Assembly: GCA_963931865.1 (NCBI GenBank)
Contig: OZ007508.1
Location: forward strand, 10,166,781 to 10,230,780
Reading direction: 5' to 3'
Source: Axinella damicornis
Lineage: Eukaryota; Porifera; Demospongiae; Axinellida; Axinellidae
DNA: 64,000 bases
Shown: positions 1 through 10,380 of the stretch, piece after piece
How the letters are laid out: every line of letters begins with the position of its first letter
Numbering within the stretch: position 1 is the first letter of the stretch
Program-made: the position numbers and the translations under genes
Notes under the pieces: model-generated
What the model saw: the letters and a program-made list of their open reading frames with translations, nothing else
Told to the model about the DNA's origin: nothing
The model's database searches: none

Positions 1-338
1 TAAGGCCAAGTTATACTCAAGCGCTCACCTTGGAAGTCTCCCTGCCCTGGTACTGTCGATGTCTGCCCTCCAGCGGGTGAGTTACTGGTGTTGATAGGTA
101 CTTCGGTGATGCCTCAAGCCTATGCTAGGTACTTTGAGCGCTACCAATGGCGTTCCGTGGGCGAAAAAGCCTGCCTATGTTGCCAGTACAAAAAACGGTG
201 ACGAAATAGTGAGCGCTTACTTTACTCTCGATCGGTAGGAGGAGCTTGTGATGGATTGCTGACATCCGCAGGGTCTGCCTCTTCATTATTGTGATTGGCA
301 TTATATTAGCAGGGTCTGCCCCGCTTCAGTTAACTCGC
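1..338 (+). repeat. Left arm of the long inverted repeat
   Basis: This arm matches the reverse complement of 1395-1731 with scattered substitutions, so the two copies have diverged for some time. The best conserved stretches are 61-100 and 301-328. The match is still present at the first bases of the window, so the arm may extend further left. Confidence 0.85.
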
Positions 339-350
339 GAAATCGCGGTA

Positions 351-408
351 GGCGTATAAATACGCCGTTCGCGCTGAGCGGAAGTTTTGACAGGCGTATA
401 AATACGCC
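351..408. repeat. Two copies of a 16-base palindrome containing TATAAATA
   Basis: GGCGTATAAATACGCC occurs at 351-366 and again at 393-408. Each copy is a 7-base stem with a 2-base AA loop. The copies sit in a locally duplicated context, because the bases after each palindrome (GTTCGCGCT and GATCGCGCT) are also similar. The core TATAAATA would pass as a TATA box in either orientation after small changes, but no gene starts nearby. Structural repetition is seen; a promoter role is not supported. Confidence 0.7.
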
Positions 409-637
409 GATCGCGCTCAAAGAGTTAAACCGTAACCCAACCCTAACCACACCCACAAATTTGCAATTTGAACGTACAGCACAAAGAGCTTGGAGCGGAC
501 GAGTGTTTGGTAGCAGAGACAGAAGGAGCTGGTGTTTGCTGAGTCTCCATGAACTTGGCCTGGACCCCAAACTAAACTTGGAACCCCTCAACTACCTTAG
601 CCATTCATTTGTCTATTTAGTTTTTTGTACTGCATCA

Positions 638-668
638 GTACATCAGGAGCTTATGGGCTCCTGAGTAC
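638..668. other. Short stem-loop
   Basis: CAGGAGC at 644-650 pairs with GCTCCTG at 657-663 around a 6-base loop, and flanking GTAC at 638-641 and 665-668 extends the dyad after small bulges. There is no following T-run and no adjacent gene, so a terminator call is not justified. Confidence 0.55.
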
Positions 669-1191
669 ATGTATACAGTTACTACCATGCTCATGTACAC
701 ATGATGAGCTCAATCAAAGTGTTTGCAAACAGTCCTGTATGCATCTTCAATTTCTTCAGCCACCCACACTGGCCAAAACGCTGCTTGCTGCTTTACGTCG
801 TACTCCAGGTAGCTAGTAGATTGGTGCCAGTCAACAAGCCATCTGTGTAAAGATGAAATTCATGAGAAAACGAATCAGCTAGAATGGAGTATATAACGTT
901 CTGAAAGGGGTGTCCCACGTAGGTTGTGATACATTTGCACAGTATATCGATATCCCTGAGGCATGCATAACTGTGCACGTGCATGTGGATTCGCCATCAC
1001 CCCCCTCCAATTTGATTAGCTATAGGTGGGGTGCTTTAGCAGGAGTGGCAATGTGACAAGATCACATACACTGTAATTTCTTTTGTTCTACGATTCAAGT
1101 TCTCCATGGGAGAAGCGGGGAGAAGGCTGCTCTGCACTTTCAAATAATACATCCCAAATACAGTACAGACTTCCAGCGACTTACTTAGCTT

Positions 1192-1207
1192 AGTCTGGTA
1201 CCAGACT
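1192..1207. repeat. Perfect 16-base palindrome
   Basis: AGTCTGGTACCAGACT is perfectly self-complementary. It stands just upstream of another imperfect inverted repeat at 1247-1284 that shares the CTGGTAC core. Such clustered palindromes are typical of the termini of small non-autonomous transposons. The palindrome is seen; its origin is inferred. Confidence 0.65.
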
Positions 1208-1246
1208 TTCGCTCACGGCAGAGGAGTTTGGTCGACGACTAGCCTC

Positions 1247-1284
1247 GTACCCAGACCTTCAATCGCGGGGGGAAGGCCTGGTAC
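1247..1284. repeat. Imperfect inverted repeat of about 14 bases
   Basis: GTACCCAGACCTTC at 1247-1260 pairs with GAAGGCCTGGTAC at 1272-1284 with one gap and one mismatch, around an 11-base G-rich loop. Together with 1192-1207 it could mark ends of a nested small element. There is no coding content. Confidence 0.5.
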
Positions 1285-1323
1285 ACACTGTTTGAGCATG
1301 CGTTTAACTCTCTGCCTGCGTTT

Positions 1324-1339
1324 GTCGCACAATTGCGAC
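1324..1339. other. Short stem-loop
   Basis: GTCGCA at 1324-1329 pairs with TGCGAC at 1334-1339 around CAAT. A second weaker dyad, TGTCG at 1366-1370 with CGACA at 1379-1383, lies just downstream next to the inner end of the right arm. No function can be assigned. Confidence 0.5.
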
Positions 1340-1394
1340 GCGCGCGGACGCGCGAAAAATGCGGCTGTCGCATATATACGACAAGATCGTGAGG

Positions 1395-1731
1395 CGAGCT
1401 AAACGGAAGCGGGGCAGACCCTGCTAATATAATGGCAATCACAGTCATGAAGAGGCAGACCCTACGGATATCAGCAATCGATCAGAAGCTCCTCCTACCG
1501 ATCGAGAGATAAGTAAGCGCTCACTGTTTTGTAGCCGTTTTGTGTACTGCCAGCATAGGCAGGCTTTTTCGCCTACGGAACGCTATTGGTAGCGCTCAAG
1601 GGCCTAGTATAGGCTCGAGGCATCATTGAACTACCTATCAACACCAGTAACTCACCCGCTGGAGGGCAGACATCGACAGCACAACAACAGGGAGAGTTCC
1701 AAGGTGAGCGCTTGAGTATAACTCGGCCTAG
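1395..1731 (-). repeat. Right arm of the long inverted repeat
   Basis: Reverse-complement partner of 1-338. Register is kept along nearly the full length, with one single-base slip near the outer end at about 1724-1729. The outer end is about 1731, where similarity to the first bases of the window ends only because the window does, so the true outer limit is unknown. Confidence 0.85.
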
Positions 1732-2604
1732 CAGCCATATAACGATAGTCGGGGGCTCGATCACGCCCTTAGCAGACAAATTAACTATACTTCGATATTT
1801 CTTAGCCTTCGAACTTGAAGTCTGCTCGGCGATTGTAAGTTAAACGGCGAGAAGCCTTAGAGATGTGTAACCTAGGCAATAAATTGATCACGAGTCGCGT
1901 GAGCGGAAGTTATGAATATTAATGAACGCAGACCAAGGGTTAATTTAAATGTGAATATTACGTCAATTCTAATTGTGACGTTTGCGAATGGGTTGGGCTT
2001 AACTGTGCGTAAACACACCCGCGTACACGTGCATGAGGCTCACAACAAGCACACCACAGCTCTTTCCACTGTCTACAAGTCCCTTCTTGTAGCTAGTCCA
2101 TGAGGAAAGGGAGCGCTTGGTAGCACAGGCTCTTGCCATAGCCAGTAGGTAGCTAGCCACATGAACACGTCGCTGCCTTCTACACGGCTCTCATGGAGGA
2201 GCGCTGCTCATCTTTCACAGTAATCCGTGTCATTTTCAGCCTTCGCAAAGCATAGGAAAGAGCCTCAGAGAAACTACTACCACCGGAACTTACCACCGGA
2301 ACTTTTGCACGCCATGATTGCTACTCGTCGTTGGTTGGGAAAAAACACCGTATATGGAAGCACTGTGGTCCACAGCTACTTATCAGCCACCTCAGAACAA
2401 GTCATATATGGGCAGTCGACCAGACGACTCCGCTGTGCGCGAGTGTGGTGACCGAGATTATACTTCAACTAAATTATTGTATACTGAGCACAATATGTAA
2501 TATGCAGCATCACTGAGAATATCAGCGAATGCAGACTTATCTACCGGACTCAACTACCAGTCGATCATGAGAATGATTTGAACCCTGAAAAATGTCAGTA
2601 CAGT
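1732..2604. other. Unannotated unique flank
   Basis: Mixed-composition sequence. The open frames inside it are all below about 75 codons, overlap each other in several frames, and resemble nothing I know. The only local structure seen is a 13-base direct repeat at 2278-2303. No RNA gene, promoter or further element is recognised. Confidence 0.6.
2278..2303 (+). repeat. Two tandem copies of a 13-base unit
   Basis: TACCACCGGAACT is present at 2278-2290 and immediately again at 2291-2303. This is a simple local duplication with no evident role. Confidence 0.75.
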
Positions 2605-2825
2605 AGTAAGGTAAGGCGGGGCTATTCCGACGGCGGGGTAATTCCGATAGTTGGCTGCCATTGTTACCAGACAAAGTTTGGTAATTCTTCTGTGGCACTG
2701 CAGGGTAGGCTGATACTCAACCTACCCTGCGGTACCAAAACAGAATTACCAAACTTTGTCTGGTAACAAAGGCAGCCAACTATCGGAATTACCCCGCCGT
2801 CGGAATAGCCCCACCTTACCTTACT
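2605..2825. mobile_element. MITE-like hairpin element
   Basis: The whole segment is one long palindrome centred at 2715. Arm 2605-2709 pairs with 2721-2825 around an 11-base loop (2710-2720), with only a few mismatches and a short poorly paired patch near the centre. Reading the ends as AGGTAAGG at 2609 and CCTTACCT at 2821 leaves TA on both sides (2607-2608 and 2822-2823), as expected for Tc1/mariner-type or Stowaway-like target duplication. TA is itself palindromic, so this is suggestive only. At about 213-221 bases with no coding capacity it fits a miniature inverted-repeat transposable element that is young, since its arms have barely diverged. Confidence 0.85.
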
Positions 2826-3096
2826 TTGGAACAGAAATGACAAGAAATCACACTCAATCCATGTAATAATATTATATCCATCTCTGTACCTCATGACAGC
2901 TTCATCGCTTCTGTTTACAGCTTTATCAGCAGTTGTTCAGCGTTCCTTCTATCTCTGCTTTCCTTCTCAGGACAGTCCTGTGTGTATACTTTGCCCCACC
3001 ATGTGCTTATGGGGGTGTGTCGTACTAATCTGCGCATACGTAGTTGGTGGATCTGCCAGAGACTAAGTCGAAAGTACGTCCAAAAAAAAAATTCGC
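2826..3096. other. Unique flank next to the satellite, with a possible 3' splice acceptor
   Basis: On the + strand a pyrimidine-rich tract from about 2941 runs into TTCTCAG ending at 2970, a good-looking 3' splice acceptor. The + frame through 2982 is free of stops from 2841 and runs on into the array to about 3860, but the non-repetitive part encodes nothing recognisable. On the - strand an open frame descends from the array to a stop at 2915 and adds about 60 non-repetitive residues. Both read-throughs are expected by chance because the array lacks stop codons. An exon is possible but unsupported. Confidence 0.35.
3082..3091 (+). other. A10 tract at the satellite boundary
   Basis: Ten consecutive A residues lie five to ten bases before the first recognisable satellite unit. 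An A-tract here could be the 3' tail of a retroposed sequence in + orientation ending at the array edge, or simply a homopolymer. No SINE or LINE body could be recognised upstream. Confidence 0.5.
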
Positions 3097-4799
3097 CCGG
3101 GACGGCCACGCCCCCACCAGGACGGCCACGCCCCCACCGGGCTGGCCACGCCCCCACCGGGCCGGCCACGCCCCCACGGGGACGGCCACGCCCCCACGGG
3201 GCCGGCATCGCCCCCACGGGACCGGCCACACCCCCACGGGACAGGCCACGCCCCCACGGGGCCGGCCTCGACCCCACCGTGACGGACACGCCCCCACGGG
3301 GCCGGCCACGACCACACCGTGCCGGCCACGCCCCCACGGGGCCGGCCACGCCCCCACCGAGCCGGCCACGCCCCCACGGGTCCGGCCACGCCCCCACAGG
3401 GCCGGCCACGCCCCCATCGGGCCGGCCACGCTCCCACGGGGCCGGCCTCGCCCCCAAGGGGCCGGCCACGCCCACACGGGGCCGGCTTTGCCACCACGGA
3501 CCGGCCACGCCCCCACGGGACCGGCCACGCATCCACGGTGCCGGCCACGCCACCACGGGGCCGGCAACGCTCCCACGGAGCCGGCCACGCCCCCACGGGA
3601 CCGGCCACGACCCCACCGTGCCGGCCACGCCCCCACGGGACCGGCCACGTCCCCACAGGACCGGCCACGCCCCCACGGTGCCGGCCACGCCCCCACGTGG
3701 CCGGCCACGACCCCACCGTGCCGGCCACGCCCCAACGGGGCCGGCCACGCCCCCACCGGGCCGGCCACGCCCCCACCAGGACGGCCACGCCCCCACCGGG
3801 CCGGACACGCCCCCACCGGGCCGGACTCGCCCCCACGGGGCTGGCCACGCCCCCACGTGACCGGCTTCGCCCCCACGGGACCGGCCACGCCCCCACGGGA
3901 CCGGCCACGCCCTCACGGGGCCGGACACGCCCCCAACGGGCCGGCCACGCCCCCACCGGGCAGGCCACGCTCCCACGGGGCCGGCCACGCCCCCACAAGG
4001 CCGGCTTCGCCCACACGGCACCGGCCACGCCTTCACGGGACCGGCCACGCCCCCACGGTGCCGGCCACACCCCCACGTGGCCGGCCACGACCCCACCGTG
4101 CCGGGCACGCCCCCACGGGGCAGGCCACGCCCCCACCGAGCCGGCCACGCCCTCACGGGACCGGCCAAGCCCCCACCGGACCGGCCACGCTCCCACGGGG
4201 CCGGACACGCCCCCAAGGGGCCGGCCGCGCCGACACGGGGCCGGCTTCGCCCCCACGGGACCGGCCACGCCCCCACGGGGCCGGCCACGCCCCCACCGGG
4301 CCGGCCACGATCCCACGGGGCCGGCCACGCCCCCACGGTGCCGGCCACACCCCCACAGGGCCGGCTACAACCCCACCGTTCCAGCCACGCCCCAATGGGG
4401 CCGGCCACGACCCCACCGTGCCGGCCATGCCCCCACGGGGCCGGCCACGCCCCCACCGGGACGGCCACGCCCCCACCAGGACGGCCACGCCCCCACCGGG
4501 TCGGCCACGCCACCACCGGACCGGCCACGCCCCCACGGGGCCGGCCACGCCCCCACGGGGCCGGCTTCGCCCCCACGGGACCGGCCACGACCCCACCGTG
4601 CCGGCTACGCCCCCACGGGACCGGCCACGTCCCCACAGGACCGGCCACGCCCCCACGGTGCCGGCCACGCCCCCACGTGGCCGGCCACAACCCCACCGTG
4701 CCGGCCACGCCCCAACGGGGCCGGCCATGCCCCCACCGGGCCGGCCACGCCCCCACCAGGACGGCCACGCCCCCACCGGGCCGGCCACGCTTCCACTAG

Positions 4800-7700
4800 G
4801 CCGGCCACGCCCCCACGGGGCCGGCCACGCCCCCACGTGACCGGCTTCGCCCACACGGAACCGGCCACGCCCCCACGGGACCGGCTTCGCCCCCACGGAA
4901 CCGGCCACGCCCCCACGGGACCGGCCACGCCCTCACAGGGCCGGCCACGCCCCCAACGGGCCGGCCACGCCCCCACCTGGCCGGCCACGCTCCCACGGGG
5001 CCAGCCACGCCCCCACAAGGCCGGCTTCGCCCACACGGCACCGGCCACGCCCCCACGGGACCGGCCACACCCCCACGGTGCCGGCCACGCCCCCACGGTG
5101 CCGGCCACACCCCCACGTGGCCGGCCACGACCCCACCGTGCCGGGCACGCCCCCACGGGGCAGGCCACGCCCCCACCGAGCCGGCCACGACCCCACGGGA
5201 CCAGCCACGCCCCCACCGGACCGGCCACACTCCCACGGGGCCGGCCACGCCCCCAAGGGGCCGGCCACGCCGACACGGGGCCGGCTTCGCCCCCACGGGA
5301 CCGGCCACCCCCCCACGGGGCCGGCCACGCCCCCACCGGGCCGGCCACGCTCCCACGGGGCCGGCCACGCCCCCACGGTGCCGGCCACGTCCCCACAGGG
5401 CCGGCCACGACCCCACCGTTCCAGCCACATCCCCACGGGGCCGGCAACGCCCCCACGGAGCCGGCCACGCCCCCACGGGGCAGGCCACGCCCCTACGGGA
5501 CCGGCCACGCCTCTACCGGGCCGGCCACGCCCCCACAGGGCCAGCCACGACCCCACCGTGCCGGCCACGCCCCCACGGGACCGGCCACGCCCCCACGGGA
5601 CCGACCACGCCCCCACGGTGCCGGCCACGCCCCCATGGGGCCGGCCACGACCCCACCGTACCGGCCATGCCCCCACGGGGCCGGCTACGCCCCCACCGGG
5701 ACGGCCACGCCCCCACCAGGACGGCTACGCCCCCACCGGGCCGGCCACGCTACCACGGGGCCGGCCTCGCCCCCAAGGAGCCGGCCACGCCCACACGGGG
5801 CCGGCTTTGCCCCCACGGGACCATCCACGCCCCCACGGGACCGGCCACGCCTCCACGGTGCCGGCCACGCCCCCACGGGGACGGCCACGACCCCACCGTG
5901 CCAGCCACGCCCCCACGGGGCCGGAAACCATCCCACGGGGTCGGCAACGCCCCCACAAAGCCGGCCACGTTCACACGGGGCCGGCCACACCCCCACGGAG
6001 CTGGACACGCCCCCACGGGGCCGGCCACGGCCCCACCAGGACGGCCACGCCCCCTCCGGGCCGGCCACGCCCCCATCAGGCCGTCCACACCCCCACGGGA
6101 CCGGCCACACCCCCACGGGGCCGGCTTCGCCCCCACGGGACCGGCCACGCCCCCACGGGACCGGCCACGCCCCCACGGTGCCGGCCACGCACCAACGGGG
6201 CCGACCACGACCCCACCGTGCCGGCCACGCCCCCAGGGGGCGGCCACGCCCACACCAGGACGGCTACGCCCCAACCGGGCCGGCCACGACCCCACGGGGC
6301 CGGCCACGCCCCCACGGGGCCGGCCATTTCCCCACCGTGCCGGCCTCGCTCCCACGGGGCCGGCCACGCCCCCAAGGGACCGGCCACGCCTCAACGGTGC
6401 CTGCCACGCCCCCACGGGGCCGGCCACGACTCCACTGTGCCACCCACGCCCCCAAGGGGCCGGCAACGCCCCCACGGGGCCGGCCACGCCCCCACGGGGT
6501 TGGCCACGCTCCCACGGGACCGGCCACGCCCCCACAGGGTCGGCCATGCCCCCACTGGGCCGGTCACACCCCCACGGCGCTGGACACGCCCCCACGGGGC
6601 CGGCCACACCCCCACGGGGCCAGCCACGCCACCACGGGGCCGGCCACGCCCCCACCAGGACGGCCATGCCCCCACCAGGCCGGCCACGCCCCCACGGGGC
6701 CTGCCACGCCCCCACGGGGCTGGCCACGCCTCCACGGGGCCGGCTTTACCCCCAAGGGACCGGCCACGCACCCATGGGGCCGGCCACGCCCCCACGGTGC
6801 CGGCTACGCCCCCTCGGGGCCGACCATGACCCCACCGTGCTGGCCACGCATCCACGGGGCCGGCCACGCCCCCAACGGGCCAGTCACGCCCCCACCAGGA
6901 CGGCCACGCTCCCACGGGCCGGCCACGCCCCCACCGGGCTGGCCACGCCCCCACGGGGCCGGCCACGCCCCCACGGAGCCGGCTTCGCCCCCACGGATCC
7001 GGCCACGCCCCCACGGGACCGGCCACGCTCCCACGGTGCCGGCCACGCCCCTACGGGGCCTGGCACAACCCCACCGTTCCGCCCACGCCCCCACGGGGCC
7101 GGGCACGCCCCCACCAAGCCAGCCACGCCCCCACGGGTCCGGCCACGCCCCCACGGGGCCGGCCACGCCTCCACCGGACCGGCCACTCTCCCAAGGGGCC
7201 GGCCACGTCCCCACGGGACCAGCCACGTCCCCACGGGGCCGGCCACGCCTCCACGGTGCCGGACACGCCTTCACGGTGCCGGCCACGACCCCACCGTGCC
7301 GGCCACGTCCCTACGGGGCTGGCAACGCCCCCACGGAGCCGGCCACGCCCCCACGGGGCCGGCCATGCCCCCACGAGACTGGCCACGCCCCCACGGGGCA
7401 TGCCACGCCCCCACGGGGCCGGCCACAAACCCACCGTGCCGGCCACGCCCCCACGGGACCGGCCACACCCGCACGGAACCGGCTACGCCCCCACGGTGCC
7501 TGCCACGCCCCCACGGGACCGGCCACGCCCCCACGGGGCCGGCCACGCTCCCACGGGACCGGCCACGCCCCCTAGGGGCCGGCCATGCCCCCACGGGGCC
7601 GACCACACCCCCACGGGGCCGGACACGCCCCCACGGGGCCGGCCACACCCCCACGGGGCCGGCCACGCCCCCACGGGGCCGGCCACGCCCCCTCCGGGCC

Positions 7701-7870
7701 GGCCACGCCCCCACCGGGCCGGCCACGCCCCCACGGGGCCAGCCACGGCCCCACGGGGCCGGCTTCGCCCCCACGGGTCCGGCCATGCCCCCATGGGACC
7801 GGCCACACTCCCACGGTGCCGGCCACGCCCCCACAGGGCCGGCCACGCCCCCATCGGGCCGGCCACGCTC
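4800..7870 (+). repeat. Higher-order block matching 10.18-13.29 kb
   Basis: The order of unit variants here recurs about 5.38-5.42 kb downstream. For example 4801-4860 matches 10181-10240, 5401 matches 10781, and 7585 matches 13002. The offset drifts by whole units and a few bases, showing internal gains and losses after duplication. Part of this block (about 7240-7870) occurs a third time near 14.88-15.51 kb. Confidence 0.75.
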
Positions 7871-8580
7871 CCACGGGGCCGGCCTCGCCCCCAAGGGGCC
7901 GGCCACGCCTACACGGGGCCGGCTTTGCCACCACGGGACCGGCCACGCCCCCACGGGACCGGCCACGCCTCCACGGTGCCGGCCACGCCCCCACGGGGCC
8001 GGCAACGCTTCCACGGAGCCGGCCACGCCCCCACGGGGCCGGCCACGCCCCCACGGGACCAGCCACGACCCCACCGTGCCGGCCACGCCCCCACGGGACC
8101 GGTCACGTCCCCACAAGACCGGCCACGCCCCCACGGTGCCGGCCACGCCCCCACGTGGCCGGCCACGACCCCACCGTGCCGGCCACTCCCCAACGGGGCC
8201 GGCCACGCCCCCACCGGGCCGGCCACGCCCCCACCAGGACGGCCACGCACCCACCGGGCCGGACACGCCCCCACCGGGCCGGCCTCGCCCCCACGGGGCC
8301 GGCCACGCCCCCACGTGACCGGCTTCGCCCCCACGGGACCGGCCACGCCCCCACGGGACCGGCCACGCCCTCACGAGGCCGGACACGCCCCCAACGGGCC
8401 GGCCACGCCCCCACCGGGCAGGCCACGCTCCCACGGGGCCGGCCACGCCCCCACAAGACCGGCTTCGCCCACACGGCACCGGCCACGCCCCCACGGGACC
8501 GGCCAGGCCCCCACGGTGCCGGCCACGCCCCCACGTGGCCGGCCACGACCCCACCGTGCCGGGAACGCCCCCACGGGGCA

Positions 8581-9480
8581 GGCCACGCCCCCACCGAGCC
8601 GGCCACGCCCCCACGGGACCGGCCAAGCCCCCACCGGACCGGCCACGCTCCCACGGGGCCGGCCACGCCCCCAAGGGGCCGGCCGCGCCGACACGGGGCC
8701 GGCTTCGCCCCCACGGGACCGGCCACACCCCCACGGGACCGGCCACGCCCCCACCGGGCCGACCACGATCCCACGGGGCCGGCCACGCCCCCACGGTGCT
8801 GGCCACACCCCCACAGGGCCGGCCACGACCCCACCGTTCCAGCCACACCCCCACGGGGCCGGCAACGCCCCCACGGAGCCGGCCACGCCCCCACGGGGCT
8901 GGCCACGCCCCTACGGAACCGGCCACGCTTCTACCGGGCCGGCCACGCCCCCACAGGGCCGGCCACGACCCCACCGTGCCGGCCACGCCCCCACCGGACC
9001 GGCCACGCCCCCACGGGGACGGCCACGCCCCCACGGGTCCGGCTTCGCCCCCACGGGACCGGCCACAACCCCACCGTGCCGGCCACGCCCCCACGGGACC
9101 GGCCAAGTCCCCACAGGACCGGCCACGCCCCCACGGTGCCGGCCACGCCCCCACGTGGCCGGCCACGACCCCACCGTGCCGGCCACGCCCCAACGGGGCC
9201 GGCCACACCCCCACCGGGCCGGCCACGCCCCCACCAGGACGGCCACGCCCCCACCGGGCCGGCCACGCCCCCACTGGGCCGGCCACGCCCCCACGGGGCC
9301 GGCCACGACCCCACGTGACCGGCTTCGCCCACACGGAACCGGCCACTCCCCAACGGGACCGGCTTCGCCCCCACGGGACCGGCCACGCCCCCACGGGACC
9401 GGCCACGCCCTCACAGGGCCGGCCACGCCCCCAACGGGCCGGCCACGTCCCCACCTGGCCGGCCACGCTCCCACGGGGCC
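8581..9480 (+). repeat. 900-base higher-order unit, copy 1
   Basis: Forty-five 20-base units whose variant order is repeated immediately in 9481-10380. The first 120 bases (8581-8700) are identical to 9481-9600, and the rest differs at only a few positions per 100 bases. Sequence to the left of 8581 does not match that to the left of 9481, which fixes the duplication boundary. Confidence 0.9.
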
Positions 9481-10380
9481 GGCCACGCCCCCACCGAGCC
9501 GGCCACGCCCCCACGGGACCGGCCAAGCCCCCACCGGACCGGCCACGCTCCCACGGGGCCGGCCACGCCCCCAAGGGGCCGGCCGCGCCGACACGGGGCC
9601 GGCTTCGCCCCCACGGGACCGGCCACGCCCCCACGGGGCCGGCCACGCCCCCACCGGGCCGACCACGATCCCACGGGGCCGGCCACGCCCCCACGGTGCC
9701 GGCCACACCCCCACAGGGCCGGCCACGACCCCACCGTACCAGCCACACCCCCACGTGGCCGGCAACGCCCCCACGGAGCCGGCCACGCCCCCACGGGGCT
9801 GGCCACGCCCCTACGGGACCGGCCACGCCCCTAACGGGCCGGCCACGCCCCCACAGGGCCGGCCACGACCCCACCGTGCCGGCCACGCCCCCACCGGACC
9901 GGCCACGCCCCCACGGGGCCGGCCACGCCCCCACGGGGCCGGCTTCGCCCCCACGGGACCGGCCACGACCCCACCGTGCCGGCCACGTCCCCACGGGACC
10001 GGCCACGTCCCCACAGGACCGGCCACGCCCCCACGGTGCCGGCCAGGCCCCCACGTGGCCGGGCACGACCCCACCGTGCCGGCCACGCCCCAACGGGGCC
10101 GGCCACGCCCCCACCGGGCCGGCCACGCCCCCACCAGGACGGCCACGTCCCCACCGGGCCGGCCACGCCCCCACTGGGCCGGCCACGCCCCCACGGGGCC
10201 GGCCACGCCCCCACGTGACCGGCTTCGCCCACACGGAACCGGCCACGCCCCAACGGGACCGGCTTCGCCACCACGGGACCGGCCACGCCCCCACGGGACC
10301 GGCCACGCCCTCACAAGGCCGGCCACGCCCCCAACGGGCCGGCCACGCCCCCACCTGGCCGGCCACGCTCCCACGGGGCC
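9481..10380 (+). repeat. 900-base higher-order unit, copy 2
   Basis: Direct tandem copy of 8581-9480 at exactly 45 units offset. The match ends after 10380, where the sequence takes up the order CACAAGG followed by GGCTTCG instead of restarting the copy. Exact unit-multiple spacing points to unequal exchange in register. Confidence 0.9.

Larger units (their letters stand above)
339..1394. other. Non-coding interior between the inverted arms
   Basis: About 1 kb of mixed-composition sequence with no open frame that I can relate to a protein family. It carries several short perfect or near-perfect palindromes, listed separately. A 10-base string, AGAGTTAAAC, occurs at 421-430 and recurs inverted in the 1300-1320 area; this may be a remnant of further arm similarity, but it is too short to be sure. 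Nothing else is recognised here. Confidence 0.6.
1..1731. mobile_element. Large foldback (long inverted repeat) element, non-coding, left end cut by the window
   Basis: Two arms of about 338 bases are reverse complements of each other and enclose roughly 1,056 bases. The arms pair almost without gaps; for example 61-100 pairs with 1633-1672, and 311-322 with 1411-1422. The similarity stops at equivalent points inside (about 338 and 1395), which suggests a real element boundary there. The interior has no open frame above about 70 codons with any recognisable content, so no transposase is present. It may be a non-autonomous DNA transposon with long terminal inverted repeats, or two copies of one dispersed repeat inserted in opposite orientation. 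The left outer end lies at or beyond base 1, so a target-site duplication cannot be tested. The inverted repeat is seen directly; its mobile nature is inferred. Confidence 0.5.

Noticed and set aside
433..448. Telomere-like TAACCCAACCCTAACC
   Set aside because: Only one perfect CCCTAA-type unit with imperfect neighbours; too short for an interstitial telomere and probably chance.
1..3000. Small open frames of 60-96 codons in the left flank
   Set aside because: They overlap in different frames, lie partly across inverted-repeat arms and palindromes, and resemble no protein family.
2982..3860. Plus-strand open frame entering the array from unique DNA
   Set aside because: It begins at a GTG, and its unique part is short and unrecognisable. 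It was kept only as a low-confidence splice-acceptor remark.
2915..4768. Minus-strand open frame of 617 codons with a non-repetitive C-terminal tail of about 60 residues
   Set aside because: The tail is what happens when a stop-free array reads into flanking DNA. It matches no family I recognise and has no supporting signals.
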